From positions 34,512,991-34,576,990 of the forward strand of contig JAKCOZ010000007.1 of NCBI GenBank assembly GCA_022605955.1: a stretch of DNA of 64,000 bases. The letters run 5' to 3'. Below the pieces are notes generated by a model. That model was not told where the DNA came from and did not search any database. It saw nothing but the letters and a program-made list of their open reading frames with translations. Within the stretch, counting starts at the first letter, position 1. Every line of letters starts with the position of its first letter. This document shows positions 26,041 to 38,614 of the stretch, piece by piece. This DNA is from Rallus limicola (lineage: Eukaryota; Chordata; Aves; Gruiformes; Rallidae). The position numbers and the translations under genes were made by a program.

Positions 26041-28413
26041 TTTACAATTATAGCAGAACATATGGCTATGCAGATGAGCAGTCAAGGTCCGGACCCCTGG
26101 GATGAGTGTAGCTGCAGTCCTACCTCAGTGAAACCCAATGACTTATGCCAGGGATGATTCTGGTCCCAGGAGCCATCTGCTTCCTTGCTGGGGGAAAGCT
26201 ATGTTGGCTGCATGGATCTGGCTGATCAGAGAAGCAGAGCTCAACGCCCAGTTCAGACACGTAGCCAACAGTGTGCTTGGAAATTCCGGGAGCAGCACAA
26301 ACAAATATGCTTCTGAGTGCCTGTGGTAGTGCCTAGGAGTAATTGAACCCAGGCTATATATCAGGAGTTTTCTGCAGTATCCTGGGGCAAATCAGTGAAG
26401 AAAAACAAGCTTCTTGTCAGAATAGTTCATATTTTGTTGTACTTCTAATAAGTGATCTTGCCCTGTCACTCAATGTGCTGCCAACCCATTCAGTCCAGGA
26501 ATAATGTGACAAGAAAAAAAAAAGTCTCAGATGGATGCTGATAGTTGGGGACATTTGCATAGATAATTTGCATTTCCAAAGGATATTTGCTCTAATATTT
26601 ACCTTTCAAAGATCTGCTTTGGAATGGTTTGTACCATAAATATCCTGTCAGGTGAAAAACCCTGGCACTGGTTGTCTGCCTGACTTTGCTGCTGTAAGAA
26701 CTGTCTCTTAGCTCAGTTTCTAAGGTCTGCCATGGTTTTGATCCCCCAGTGTTGCTTCTTTGTCAGCTGTTCACTCCCACTACAGACATCAGTCTCCCAG
26801 CAGTTTTCAATTCCTGTGCAGTCTGTGGAACTTGCTCTTGTGCCTCTTGCCCCAGTGTGCATCAAGGGTGGCACAAACTGTGCCAACATGGTAAATCTGT
26901 TGTCCAGGGTCCTATTTTGAGGGCCTGATGTGGGGGAAGAAGGAAGGATGCTCAGGTGTTTCCTCCTGAGTTGTGTATGGTTTTACTACTACTTTATTCA
27001 ATGCAAGTGGCTGGTGAGATGCATATCAATGTATCTATGTGCCATTTATCCTGTATTTACTTAAATGGCAGCAACTACTCAATGTTACTAAAGTACAGAG
27101 AGAGCAGCGGCATTTTCAAAAGAGAAGGTTGGTACAGCTATAAATCCTATGGAATAATGGGATTTGTATGGGGGAAGTGTCTAATCCCTTTCATAATAAA
27201 CAGATTTATGAATCACAGATGTGGATAAATAATGAATGCTTCCAATTCGAGTTCAAGGATTGAGTGAGCACAAGAAAACACAGTCGCAGTTCTGGCTGAA
27301 TTTTAAACACCACTTAAAATCTCAGAGTTCAGCTGTGAAGAAGACCCATTCGATCGTTTGGTTCTGCCTGTGCTCTTTACTTCATTAGTATTAAATACTT
27401 ACAGTTCTGCAGACAGAAGTAAAAGTTGAGGTGGGTTGAGAACAAAGAAATGCAGATAACTAATAAGATTTCATGCTTTATCCAAAGTGTTCTTTAAAGC
27501 TGCTTCACTGTGAACACCTGAGCTCAAACAGTAAGTGCTAATTGAATTGAGTGTGAATGCGCCCATCAGGCTTGTCAGCAGCAATAAGGCCAAAGAGACA
27601 ACAGTGAGGAATATTATTTCCAAAGAAAAAAATGAGTTTGAGACACACTCAGGGCTAGATAAGTTCTCCAAAGCATGTAATGTGCTTGGGATTTGAGCAC
27701 ATATAGCAAAGTCTTAAAACAGAAAATGGACTTTTTCTTATTATGTCATCTACCTGATCTCTTTGTCAGCGTAGGGTCCTTCTCTGAGGTATTCTCTTCA
27801 GGGGTAACTGGTGTTTTATTAATTCTGCTTTGGAGATTTTAGTTACACTGACACAGTGAACAATTAACTCAAGGAACTCCTTGCTGCAGGTTAGCCTTGA
27901 AGCAAATTGCTCAGTAGTTTGTTGGGGTTTTTTAAAGGCCTCAATGTATTTGTTAATAGCATCTGCACCTGCGCTATTGGCAAATGAAAGAGAGACTATC
28001 AATCTGGCAGCATCTGCTCTCAAGACAATTTCCTTAATGGTATGTTATAGCTGGATTATAAGACATTTGTATCAGCGTCTAAAGCATCTCTCTGTTCACT
28101 CCGAGACAGGAAATCAGGTTTTCTAACTGAGCTAATGTATGAGGTTTCCTAGGGCATCCATCAGCAGTGTAGCTAAACTGCCTGTGTCGGTGCAGCAATA
28201 AATATGAATGCAATCATGTTAAAAGGTGCACAGTGTGATTAAACCGGCTGCATGCTCAGCACAAAAGATGTTCTCAGACCAGTCTCGCAGTAGATGGGCC
28301 ACATCTGCCATATGCTGCGGCAGGGAATTACAGAAAGGAATGCTAGCTGGAGCTGAACTCCTCCTGGGCACATGTCCGAGTGCCTTGCTGAGGCGAGAGC
28401 AGGGTGAAGAGCT

Positions 28414-28511
28414 GTGTTCATACCATATTTAAATGGTGCTCATACCAGTGTTTAAAATGGTGTCTCTCTTGGTATTAAAATGATGTTCATATTGGTATTT
28501 AAATGGTGTCA
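28414..28511. repeat. Degenerate 23-24-bp minisatellite, about 4 units
   Basis: Units resembling TTTAAATGGTGTTCATATTGGTA start at about 28428, 28451, 28475 and 28498, preceded by a partial unit from 28414. They differ by point changes and one-base length differences, so the array is older than the 25568 duplication. No known element contains this unit as far as I recall. Confidence 0.8.
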
Positions 28512-29244
28512 GGGAACACTTATAGGAACTGGAACTTGATCATTTTTGCTGTGAAAATACTGGGCCAGCCCCAGGCACTGTTAAGGCTTGGATCAAACTA
28601 GGTGTCTCCTAAAGCTCCTCTGGCCATGCTCTGGGGGACAGCATGGGAGAGGGGTTCTTCTTCATGTATGGTTTGTATGTGGCCACCCTATTCTGCAAGA
28701 CAGGCATGGATTGTTCTCCAAAAGGTGACGAATGACACTGGGCACATGTGACATGCTGATACAGCTGTAGTTTAGGGTGTCCCTTTCCCACTCCTTTAAG
28801 CAGGGACCTCTTGAATTGTGTCCAGCTGTCGCACTGTTCACTTGGATCATCCAGAGGCAGAGTGTGTGATAAGCAAAGCTTGTGAGAGTTCATAGGATGA
28901 TTCTGGATGTGCTTGCTGTCAGGATGATGTTACCACCCTTGCATGCAAGGTCCCATGTGATCGGTTCCTGCCTCATTGCCTTTTCACAGAGCTTTTCACA
29001 CGCGCTTGCCCGGCACAACAATCTACATCACCCTTTGTATTCTTCAGGCTTGAACCCATGCAGTTCCTCTGCCAAAAGGAATCTACCTCTGTTCTTCCTT
29101 TGTTCTTTTCCATGATCATCCCTGAAATGCACCCTTTCCAAAAAGGTCTGTGTGGCCCATTTCCCATATAGAGGAGTGTAAGTTAATAATCAATCAAATA
29201 AAAGCAATGCATTATAAAATATATTGTCTAGTTTGGGTTTTGGC

Positions 29245-29266
29245 TTTTTTTTTTTTTTTTTTTTTT
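29245..29266. repeat. T22 homopolymer abutting a CR1 end
   Basis: Twenty-two consecutive T residues lie directly beside the 3' terminus of a minus-strand CR1 fragment. On the element's own strand this reads as an A22 tail where the octamer tail would be expected. Confidence 0.9.
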
Positions 29267-29425
29267 GAAGAATAGGGTTTGGAAAGGACTTTTGGAGATC
29301 ATCTGGTCCAACACCTTTGCTAGATCAGGATCTCCTAGAGCAGGATCATGTCCAGGAGGGTTTTGAGTATCTCCAGAGAAAGAGACTCCTCAACCGCCCT
29401 GGGCAGCCTGCCCCAGTGCTCTATA
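29267..29425 (-). mobile_element. CR1 LINE 3' fragment, degenerate
   Basis: A minus-strand CR1 fragment of about 160 bp. The plus strand shows GGAAAGGACTTTTGGAGATC, then TCCAGGAGGGTTTTGAGTAT and the GGGCAGCCTGCCCCAGTGCT segment, matching the CR1 3' UTR and the end of ORF2. The usual octamer repeats are missing at the 3' end, where a T22 tract lies instead. The right end stops abruptly after GTGCTCT. Confidence 0.88.
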
Positions 29426-30795
29426 TGTTCATATCTGTGGATATAAATATTTGTGTGTATCTACCTCCACTTCTGCATGTATATACACACACACACATAT
29501 CTATCTCCATACGTAGATAGGGAAATAAATGTAAACCAGGAGGTGAAAACTAACAACATACTTGAGGCGGTTCCGTGGCTCTCTTCTACCAGATCAAGTG
29601 AAACGCTGACAAATCTTATACTATTATCCCAACCACACTTCCATGACAAAAGGAAAGAGGCAGGGAGAAAGACAAATTACTGGAGGAACAGGGAACAGAT
29701 CCAGCTTGCCCAAAGCCTTGCCCAAAGAACTGCAAGTGGTGTGTGCTTGACCCATATACTCCCAGGTGTTGTAAACAAAAGAGCAATAATAATAAATAAA
29801 TAAGTAAGTAAATAATAAAATAAGATAATAATTTTAAAAAGTGCCACGCATACAGAACATGATCTTTTACAGTTCATTTCAGGGGATAATAATACCCCCC
29901 CTCAAGCCTAATGTCATGTAGACTGATGTGTGAGGCTGGGAAAAATAGTTACCACTGAAGTGATTTAGGGTCAGTAACGCAGACCACCTACGCATTATTG
30001 GACTGAAAAATGTCCAAGTTCAGCTTTCAGAACGCTTCTCTAGGAGCAGCCTGCATGCCATATGTCTGCAAATGTTGCCTTCTACAGTACGTACAAGGAA
30101 ATCCAACGGCCTTGGAAAGCTCATATTTCATTTGATGATGCTGCTGTGTTTATAAGAAACAGAAGAAAAAATAATGATCTGATGGCAGAATATGATTTAT
30201 AGCTTTCTGCGTAGGAGTGGGATAAAAAACCTGCCTCCTGGCAGACAGCCTCTTGTCCTGCATCTTTCTAGTAGAATTTGACTTGGCGACAAACATCTAA
30301 AAGGAGCGAAGTTAGAGCTGACTGAGTTTTCCATTTAGGAAAGTCTGGGAACTAGCCAGATACCTAAAAATGATTTTTGTCTGAATAATCTAGGAGCAGA
30401 GAGAAGCATTTCCGTTAGCCTTCCACATTGCATTTTAGTTTTAACTACATTTTGGTTTTGGTTTAGGATGGACTTGCTGACTTTCTGCAGAGCTGACAGA
30501 GATGCAAAACCAAACCAGTACCCTGGCTTGGACATTTCACATGTGGAACTGGCACCAAACTTCAAAAAGAAGCCAGCACATGGAATTTGAGTGCCAAACA
30601 GTGACAATGCAAAAGTCCTTAGAACTCACTGAGAGGTCCAGCCCTTGAATGTCTGGTCAGGACTGGGGCCATACACCAGCTGTGAAATAACAATGCAAAA
30701 CTTCACTATGAATTATCAAAATCAGAGTGGCTTTATTTTCAGTTTTCCAGCAGAAAAACAGTGAGTCAAACACTGAGTCTTGTTGATAGCAGGAT
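29426..30795. other. Unique noncoding DNA with small A+T microsatellites
   Basis: No gene is recognised. A short CA repeat lies near 29484-29497 and an AATA/AAGT-type simple repeat at 29784-29833. The rest is ordinary A+T-rich unique sequence. Confidence 0.6.
29784..29833. repeat. A+T-rich simple repeat (AATA/AAGT type)
   Basis: About 50 bases of AATAATAATAAATAAATAAG-like units with a few G interruptions. It is a degenerate microsatellite. Confidence 0.85.
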
Positions 30796-31071
30796 CACAG
30801 AATCACAAAATGTTAGGAGCTGGGAAGGACCTCTGGAGATCATCTAGTCCAACCCCCCTGCCAGAGCAGCATCACCTAGACTAAATCACACAGGAACACA
30901 TCCAGACAGGGTTTGAATGTCTCCAGAGGAGGAAACTCCACAATCTCTCTGGGCAATCTGTCCCCATACTCCATCACCCTCATAGTGATATATTCACATG
31001 GAACTTCCTATGCTTCAGCTTGCACCCATTGCCCCTTGTCCTATTGCTAGCCATCACTGAGAGGAGCCTGG
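30796..31071 (-). mobile_element. CR1 LINE 3' end
   Basis: This minus-strand CR1 of about 276 bp belongs to the same 3' variant as 12605-13319. It shares TTAGGAGCTGGGAAGGACCT at the tail and the CTGGAGATCATCTAGTCCAA block. Two reversed octamers begin it. Around 30980 the copy lacks about a dozen bases that the 12605 copy has after the CCCTCA block, so it carries a small internal deletion. It ends near GAGAGGAGCCTGG. It has no coding capacity. Confidence 0.92.
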
Positions 31072-33419
31072 AAGGATGATGCTATTAACAAGATGTTAGT
31101 TAAATGGTTTCAGTAAGGCAAATTTTTTGAAGTTCAGAGGTTTTAAATACCTAAGACACCCTGAACCCAAATTCTTTCAAAAAAGCTCAAGTGGAAGTTA
31201 GAGACTTACCTGGTTTGGAAGATCTGACTGAAGTGATATACAAAAATGGGACTTCAGTTTTGAAAGATCTTAAAAAAATTTAAATCTATTTCTTTTTCAA
31301 GTTATGTAGCATATAAACATGGTTTGCCAAAACATTGTCATAAAATTAAATCCAAGGATAAGTTTGGATTTTTTTTTTTTCATACTTCTTTCAGCATCAG
31401 TTATACCTTGGGTAACTGGGTACAGTCTGATCCTATTTCTAATTCTGACACAAAGGAGAGGGTACTTGATACAAAACTGTGAACTATTTTTAGAGAATAT
31501 AAAATAAATTAGGTAGATAAATGGCTGCTGAGCAGCAGAGTGCGGCAAAGGGTCTTTTACAAAAATATGTGAAAGTCTGAAGGAGGAAGGCATGATTTCA
31601 TAACTTGTAATCACAGTTACTGCAAGGTGAGCATTTCCTTCAGATTTCTTATTCAGGCCCTAAATCAGTGACTCTCCCATGACCATGCCAGCAGATGAAC
31701 ATGATGATTCCCGAACATCAGCTGAACTTACATGTCTCTGTAGGCTGTGGCACAGCCACTGCTTCCTTAAAGACCAAAGATGAATAGTTCCCTTCTTCAA
31801 CCAGTTCCCCAAACTGGCCCAGGGACAAACCAAACCCTTCACAGCATTGTCAAAACAGGAAATAAAGGAACTGTTCAACCAACGTGGACATAATTTATCT
31901 TTAATATTAGTGGTTCTGATGCTTTAAGCCCAATTGCAGCCGTGTATAGGATGCAAAATGCAAGACCTTGTTCCGTGCTCACAAAATGCAACTAATACAC
32001 ATTCCAAGGTCGGCAATGACCAGAAATCTACATTCTCAACTAAATCAGATCCTGTCTCATAGATGATATCGTTGGTGACTGTTCAATGACCTCTGGTAGT
32101 TGATCTCTGGTAAACCTCTACCTAAATCACAGATGCTGTCATGTTTAGTGGTATAAGCCACAAGATCAAAGTCATAAATGGCTTGACAAAAGAAGTGCTA
32201 TCTTCCTGTGAGGGCACATCAGTATGAACCTCCAGCTCACTGAAAAGCAGGTTATGCCAGAGCAAAACTCTTGTACAAGGCTGACTGGTGTGGAGTATCG
32301 AAAGGCATTTCCACAAATGATGTAAACCCTGTTCCTATTGATGCAAATCCCCCTACACAGAAACTCTGAAACATGCAAATGAGCAAAACGGGGGTAAAAT
32401 AAAAGCAACAAATTAATATTTAATATTTTATCTATTTTTCATTCACTTGGAAATAAATAGTGCTACAACATTGCCACAAACCTTCTGTGAATTTCTTTTT
32501 GCATATTTTGCACTTTGTTTCCAAATGAACAGTGCACCCTTTAATTAGCAAGGGTGGGAAACACTATCCCAAGGTCAGAGCAACGATAAAATGTCCAAAG
32601 CTCTGGACTCCACAATGAGACACAGATCCATCTGCCAAAAGCCTATGTGAGGGATTATCCAAATCACTTCACAATTTCCCGATAACTGGGGGACATTTTA
32701 CTTCTTCAGTATTTAAAGATATCCTTGGGGCATCAGTGTAGTCCTGAGTTATAAGGGCAGACTTGTATTTAAATAGTCAGCCACTAGTCTGACTTTAGGT
32801 TGAGGTTTTTAGCATTTGATAGAGAACCTTAATAAACATGGAAATCAATTTTTAAGAAGCAATTCTATGCAGATGTACTATAAATGATATCTACTGGTGT
32901 TGGGCTCCCTGAACTTTTGGGGAGCGTTCAACAATCACCAAAGGTAAAACACAAACCAAAAGCACAGTTCAAGACACATTGTCACCAGCAAGATGACAAT
33001 ATCTGATTATATGACTCAGGGGTTCAACAGGCATGTACATGAAAACTCAGATAAATGTCCAGGACTTCCCTGAAAATTAAATAAAGAAATAATTTTTTTT
33101 TTTAAAAAGAAAAGATCTCAAGAAATTTTCTTGTTGCTGTCAGAAGGTGCCTCACTTTTTTTTGTTTAATGCAAGACTTTTCATCCCCTGGAAGACTCCA
33201 GCATCACCAGCACTGCTGAAGCGAAGGTCATGCCTGCCTTTCCATTATAAATCCCTCCATCTCCCTCCCTTCTCTCCCTCCTGGCCTCTTTTTCTTCCCA
33301 GAGTTTTATAATTCAGCTGTAAGAAATTGCTTCTGGCTGAAACTTGGCAGCAAAAGTCTGATTTCAGGCCAGGAATGATCCCCCTCCCCTCCTGATTTTC
33401 AAAACCCTTTTCTTTTGGT

Positions 33420-33760
33420 CAGATTTAAGCCGCAGAAGAGGAGGACGGAGGGGGAGGGCAGCGCAGCAGATTCGGTGCAGGAGTTGGCTGGCTCTGCCTG
33501 CTTTCATAATGCTTCAATGGCTCTTTATTTTTCCAGCTGAAATAAGGGTGATTTCTGCATAATGTGGCGGGGATATTTTTGTGTATGTGTTTGTGTTCAG
33601 GCAGAAAATGGCTGAGTCATTTCTGCCCAAAACAGATTTTGCTGTGTGAGTCGCTTTCCGTCTTGCTTTCTGGTTCTCCTTCATTTTCCTTTGTGCTAAT
33701 GTTTGATAGGAAGGTCCAAAATAATGTGGTTCCTTTTGGGTCAGCAAAAAAAATGCCTTC
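33420..33760. promoter_or_regulatory. Candidate conserved noncoding/enhancer block (inferred)
   Basis: This stretch differs from its surroundings. It has little simple repeat, intact CpG dinucleotides, a G-rich segment near 33440-33470 and mixed-composition, motif-dense DNA after it. TGAGTCA, the AP-1/Maf-type core, occurs at 33613-33619 within GGCTGAGTCATTTC. No open frame is convincing. Conservation cannot be measured here, so this is a suggestion from texture and one motif only. Confidence 0.22.
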
Positions 33761-36700
33761 CACAGATGCTTGTGTGTGCGCCCGGCGTGCTCCTGTAGTG
33801 TGGGAGCTGAAGGGAAAAGTAGAAATGACACGAATGATACCATTGTAACAGTGGTGGCACAGCAAAGACCTGGGAGTACTTTAGATAATTTTCCTTGGAT
33901 TATGAGAGGGCTTAAAAACCCGGAATAAAATCATGTCTCATTGTGTGAAAAGGCAGTAGAGGATAAGTCCTGATTTAAAAGCTAGCAATCTAGAAAAAAA
34001 AACAAACCAGAGACAAAATATGAGGAGAGGGTGTGTAAGGGCTCAGGGTAGTGACCTCCATAAGGTCGCCCAAGTGGCTGTGGGAACATTTGAGCCCAGC
34101 AGCAGCAAGTGGAGCATCGTAATATAACCGGCTGCTGCTACTTCTTTTGTTATATCCACGCCTGGGTGGTGCTCACAAAAGAAGAGGTAACACTGATGTT
34201 AAAGATGGCTGGGCAGCCTCTTCTCAAACACATGTATGTGTGTGGGTGAGGGTCCTGCACTGATTCTCTGCCAAGCTCCAGCAGCTAGTTCATCTTTTCT
34301 GGGCAATTTGTGACAGCTGTACTGAAGACACACCATCTAGCTCTCAATAATGCTTTTCTCTGGTGCTTCTATAAGACTTTACTAGAAGGATATAATTGTC
34401 CAAAGCCTGCTGTAGCATGGACTACGGGACTTGAGGAGGGTCATTCTCATGCATCTGGTTGCCATAGCATAGCACTGACTGGCTTCAAGTGCATAAGTTC
34501 CTCTCTGGACCTGGGGGTATTATGTCATTAATTATACATCATTAAAACATCAATTAGTGACCGGCTGTTACAATACAGCAACCTGTGACTTCTCCCTGTG
34601 GCTTCAGAGGTGAGGGCAATGGCCCTGCCTTGCTGGATCCAAGGCTTTGCTTTCCTCAACCACAGGAGCATCTTCACTACTGCTTGCACAGCTCCTCTCT
34701 GTGGATCCTGCAGCTGTCCCCTGCTGCATAAGTGAGACTGCCTGGGACATCAGCCTGTGTTCCCAGCAGCACACTCAGTCCCTGCACTGAAAATGATCTT
34801 TAGGTCCCATGGAAAAAAATAGCATGTGGTTATCTAATTAAAGACTGTATCATAAAACTTACAGAGAGTGGGGCCAATTATGGTTTCCCTGGCAACTTTA
34901 TTTCTGGTATTTCCAAACTTTGGGAAGTCTTTTGCTTCTGTTTAGCCACTTGTTTTTTGTTTGTTTGCATCTATGTATTGTCCTCTGCCTCTGATCGCGA
35001 CATCTTCCTCCTCTTAAACATCGCCGTGGCTTTTGCAACCTCTTTTCCTCTCTGTTTAAATTCCAGTTACCCACAGGGCTACCACTACCTTCTTCTCCCC
35101 TATGCTTGGACATGTAAAGACATGTGGTTCTTGTTTCCAGTATCCAGAACCACAAATATTTGGGGTGGAACTGGAGAGAAAAGCTAGATTAGCCCCTGCA
35201 TCTGCTGCCCAGAGCACAGCCCGTGTGGAAGGAACCGCTGCTGAATTCAGCTGACTCGGCAAGTCTGAGAGGACTGTGTACAAAAGGAGATATTTTAGAT
35301 ATTTTCAAGGAGAGTAGCGGGAAGCATATTCTTGCTGTCTTAGTGATCCCTCAGCCAAAGTCCCTGCTTCTTGCTGTGAGGAATACTGCGTACACCTTAA
35401 ACCTCCACAATAGATTGTGATTTGAAATATTCAATTAAAAGGATTTTTTTTAAAGTTGCCTCTCTATGAAGCCCATGTGTTTGTTAATGCACATCTATTA
35501 ATGAAGCTACTATTTGTTTTTGCATACCGCCACGATCTTCTTCAGTCACAATGAATAAACCTGGCTGATATTTTAATCCATACAACATATATTGAAAAAG
35601 GAGATCTGTAATTTGGGTAGTGGACTATCTACACTCTTCTGCATTGTAGTGTCAAATAGCCATTTCTTAAGAACTGTCTCTTAGCTGCAAAATCACTCCA
35701 CAACTGTAGTAAAGAGCTCTGCAGTCCTCATTTTTCCAAGAGGCAGCTGTCGAAGACAGAAAATTCAGCCTTAATTCATTCAACTTGAGTTTAGGTATCT
35801 AATTAATATGCCTAGATTAGGGTCATGGTCATCAGAAAGCTTCCGGTACGGATGATGGAAGCACCTACAGAAAGTGCTTGGATTTACATCCTGGAGAGGA
35901 CTCTGCCATCCTCTTCAGTGATCACATAGCCGAGGTTCCTGACTCAGGTGCATTTCCTAAATATTTACAGAGCCTTCCTGCCCAGCTCATGCAATGGGAC
36001 ACAGAAGGGGAAGGCAGACTGGGGGGAAGCTGTAAGCAGAGGCAGACTGACATTTGGTTTCAAAGTATGTGAGAAGTTGTCCCTGTGGACTGATAGTTCA
36101 GGGGTGATTCTGGGTTCATTTTGCCTCTCTGTCAGAATGTCAGACTCCACTCTGTCAGACTTCCCCATCTTGGGAAGACAGAGTGCCAGCCCTGGGCACT
36201 CAGAAATCGTGAGTCAGGCATCAGAACTATTATGTGACTGGTTTAAAAACAAGGAGGTGTTTAAAAAAAAGGTGTGGAAAGGAAAAAGAGAATGAGAGAT
36301 GGTTGGATTCTTCTGAGTTTCCTTTGGTTTCTGAGGCTTTTAGATTTGTCTAAGACTCATGTTTTCCAAACCTTGTACTGCAAAAGAGAAGCCTGGAAAC
36401 TTCATTTTCTTCAAGAGAAAGCTGAGATTCTTGTGCAATGCATGTTGCCAGAAGCAGGGTCTTTAGGAAAAAAAAAATAAAATAATGTGAGATGTAATAA
36501 AAAACATTGAGTTTGGCAGTTTTGCAGAAGGGATGGTAGGCTGTGGCTCTGTGAGAGCAGCAATGATGAGCAAAGCATGGTGTGTTGGTCTGAACTTGAA
36601 CTCTTGTGCTTATACTGAACTGAGCTATGTGTGTTATGCCAGACTGTGTCCATAAGAATGTTGAATTTCCTCTTTTTTTATGTATTTAAAGTCCTGAATT

Positions 36701-36850
36701 TTCCTTAATATCACATCCAGAAATCTCAACACTGGTTTTGATTATTTAAAGAAGAAAACTAAACCAGTGCTGCTCTTTGTGGACAACTCAAAAATGATTC
36801 CTTCTCTCTAATTGATTGACATTGGCATCTCATGTATTGGATGTGTTTTT

Positions 36851-36884
36851 AATATTCTTTCCCCCTTTCCTTTTTTTCCAATAG
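36851..36884 (+). other. Candidate 3' splice site (uncertain)
   Basis: A long pyrimidine tract (36857-36880) is followed by ATAG ending at 36884, matching the vertebrate acceptor consensus. In one phase 28 codons follow, including a Cys-x-x-Cys spacing, before a TGA at 36968-36970. The peptide is not recognised and no clear donor was identified. It could be the last exon of an unknown transcript or a chance match. Confidence 0.22.
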
Positions 36885-37239
36885 GAGTGGCCAAATCAGC
36901 TGTCCTCGCTCAGGAGGAGTGTGTCATCTGTGGCTTGAAATTTATAGCTTCTGAAGCCGAGCAGAGATGAGACAGTGAGAGAACGAGTCAGGATGTATCT
37001 GGGAGGTCGTGTCTTTTCAGTAACTACTCTGAGCCCTAGAACAAAACTAGAGATGTCCCCAAATGTGATCTGCATGCTCTGATCTCTACCCTGCTGCAAA
37101 CAAATTTTCTGGGGAAAAGAGAACAAAAGGAAGAAAAAGTAGTAGTTTAATGCGATTTAATCTTTCCATCAGCAGTCCTCAGTGCAGTGCTCAGTCTGAC
37201 AGGAGAGGCAGTAATGCACAGTCCCCATGAAGTTTGCGG

Positions 37240-37660
37240 CTGCATCCACACCTAAGGTGCAGTGCATCTTTATAAACATCTCTTCCCTGGCCTCTCTCAA
37301 ACAGTAATTGGTAAAGAGCACTTTAAACTTGCTCCAACTGGCACTAAAATCCTACTTTAAAAAATATTGGCCGGGGCTGCATATTTGTATGTTTTGAACA
37401 ATACCGTGCGAGCAATCGTAGATGCTTTTGAGAAAAATTACATTGTGAAAAAGCCCCAGAGAATATCTTCATGACCATTAGGATTTAATTGTGGAAGGCA
37501 GAGGAGGAAAAAAGCAAAGGACAGCAAGTAATGGATCGTTATGACTCATGTTGCCTCAGAGGCTTTTTTTTTTTTTGGTCTGGTGCTGCGTGTACGGTTA
37601 TGAAGTTATTTTATTATTAAATTTGGATTGACGACTCCTTAATTTGGGCTTAAAAATTAC
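37240..37660. promoter_or_regulatory. Candidate conserved noncoding block (inferred)
   Basis: This block has several intact CpG sites (for example near 37405-37420) and a run of mixed-composition sequence without repeats. It also holds A+T-rich homeodomain-like cores such as TAATTG near 37305 and TTTAATTG near 37485. No coding frame is plausible. The call rests on sequence texture and needs a multi-species alignment. Confidence 0.18.
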
Positions 37661-38614
37661 CAGCCTGCTACACATGAGGTGTGTTTAAAAGGTGTGAAAT
37701 ATTGATAAAGGGATCCACTAAGGAGAATAGATGTGTTGTACTAATGCAGAAGTAGTTTTTACATATTAAACCTAAAGAAAATGTTGGTAATTTACTGGGA
37801 AAAAACCCAACTCTTTACCTAAAAGGTAAAATAACCTGCCTCGAGAAAAGTAAAAAATAAAAAGGAACACACTAGGAGCTTCTAAATACAAAAGAACACC
37901 AAACAACAACAAAAAACCCCAAAACAACAAGCCAAACCAAGGAAAAAGAACCCAAAACACAAGAAAAAAAAAGCCTCTGAAAATTCAGTCTATTAAAATG
38001 AGGAAGTCCTTTTTCAGTCTCAATCTATGCAAAATGCTTTGCAATTTTACCACTCTTTACTCCCCTTTGCTTCACTTAGGATTTTAAAGCAAAGCTTTTT
38101 CTCTCTCAATGAATCTCATTTTGTATCCTTAACTATTGTTGTCCAGCATGTATTTCCCATTCTTTGAGCTCCCCTTGGAAGCTTAGGCTTTAAATTTTTT
38201 TTGAGTAGAGGGGACCACCTCTCATTATGTGCTGTGCAGACTTGAGCATCACAGATCTCCAAAGCCCTGATTCCCAGGGAAAGATGCTGCCAAATTCTTT
38301 GCTGATGGCCCACTTCTGATTTAATTTTTCAGCTTAGAATTCTATTCCTTCTTGAAAATACATTTCTGGAACTATCCTCAGGCTTCCCAGGAGATTTGCA
38401 GCCCCACTGATGAGTGGTGGTCAGGCTACAGGCAAATGAAGATGAGAGAAGGAAAAACCTGAAACAGATCTCAGAGGGTGGAAAAACTGTACAAAAGTGA
38501 AGGGAGGAGTGAAAAATGGTAGATCTTCCTCCTGGAACAAGATGCCCTTTCCCATCCTGCTCCCTGCTTAGTAGAAGCTATCATTGTAGCACCTCCCAGA
38601 TCCTTCTTGGATAC

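Larger units (their letters stand above)
18099..29244. other. Unique noncoding DNA, no gene recognised
   Basis: About 11.1 kb lacks recognisable interspersed repeats. Open frames that might catch the eye are 20486-20848 (minus, 120 codons), 24153-24587 (minus, 144 codons) and 27766-28023 (minus, 85 codons opening from a TTG). None matches a protein family I know, and their lengths are within chance expectation. Local repeats at 22277-22379, 22435-22450, 22943-22984, 25568-25655 and 28414-28511 are listed separately. A good-looking splice acceptor ends at 26040. Confidence 0.6.
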
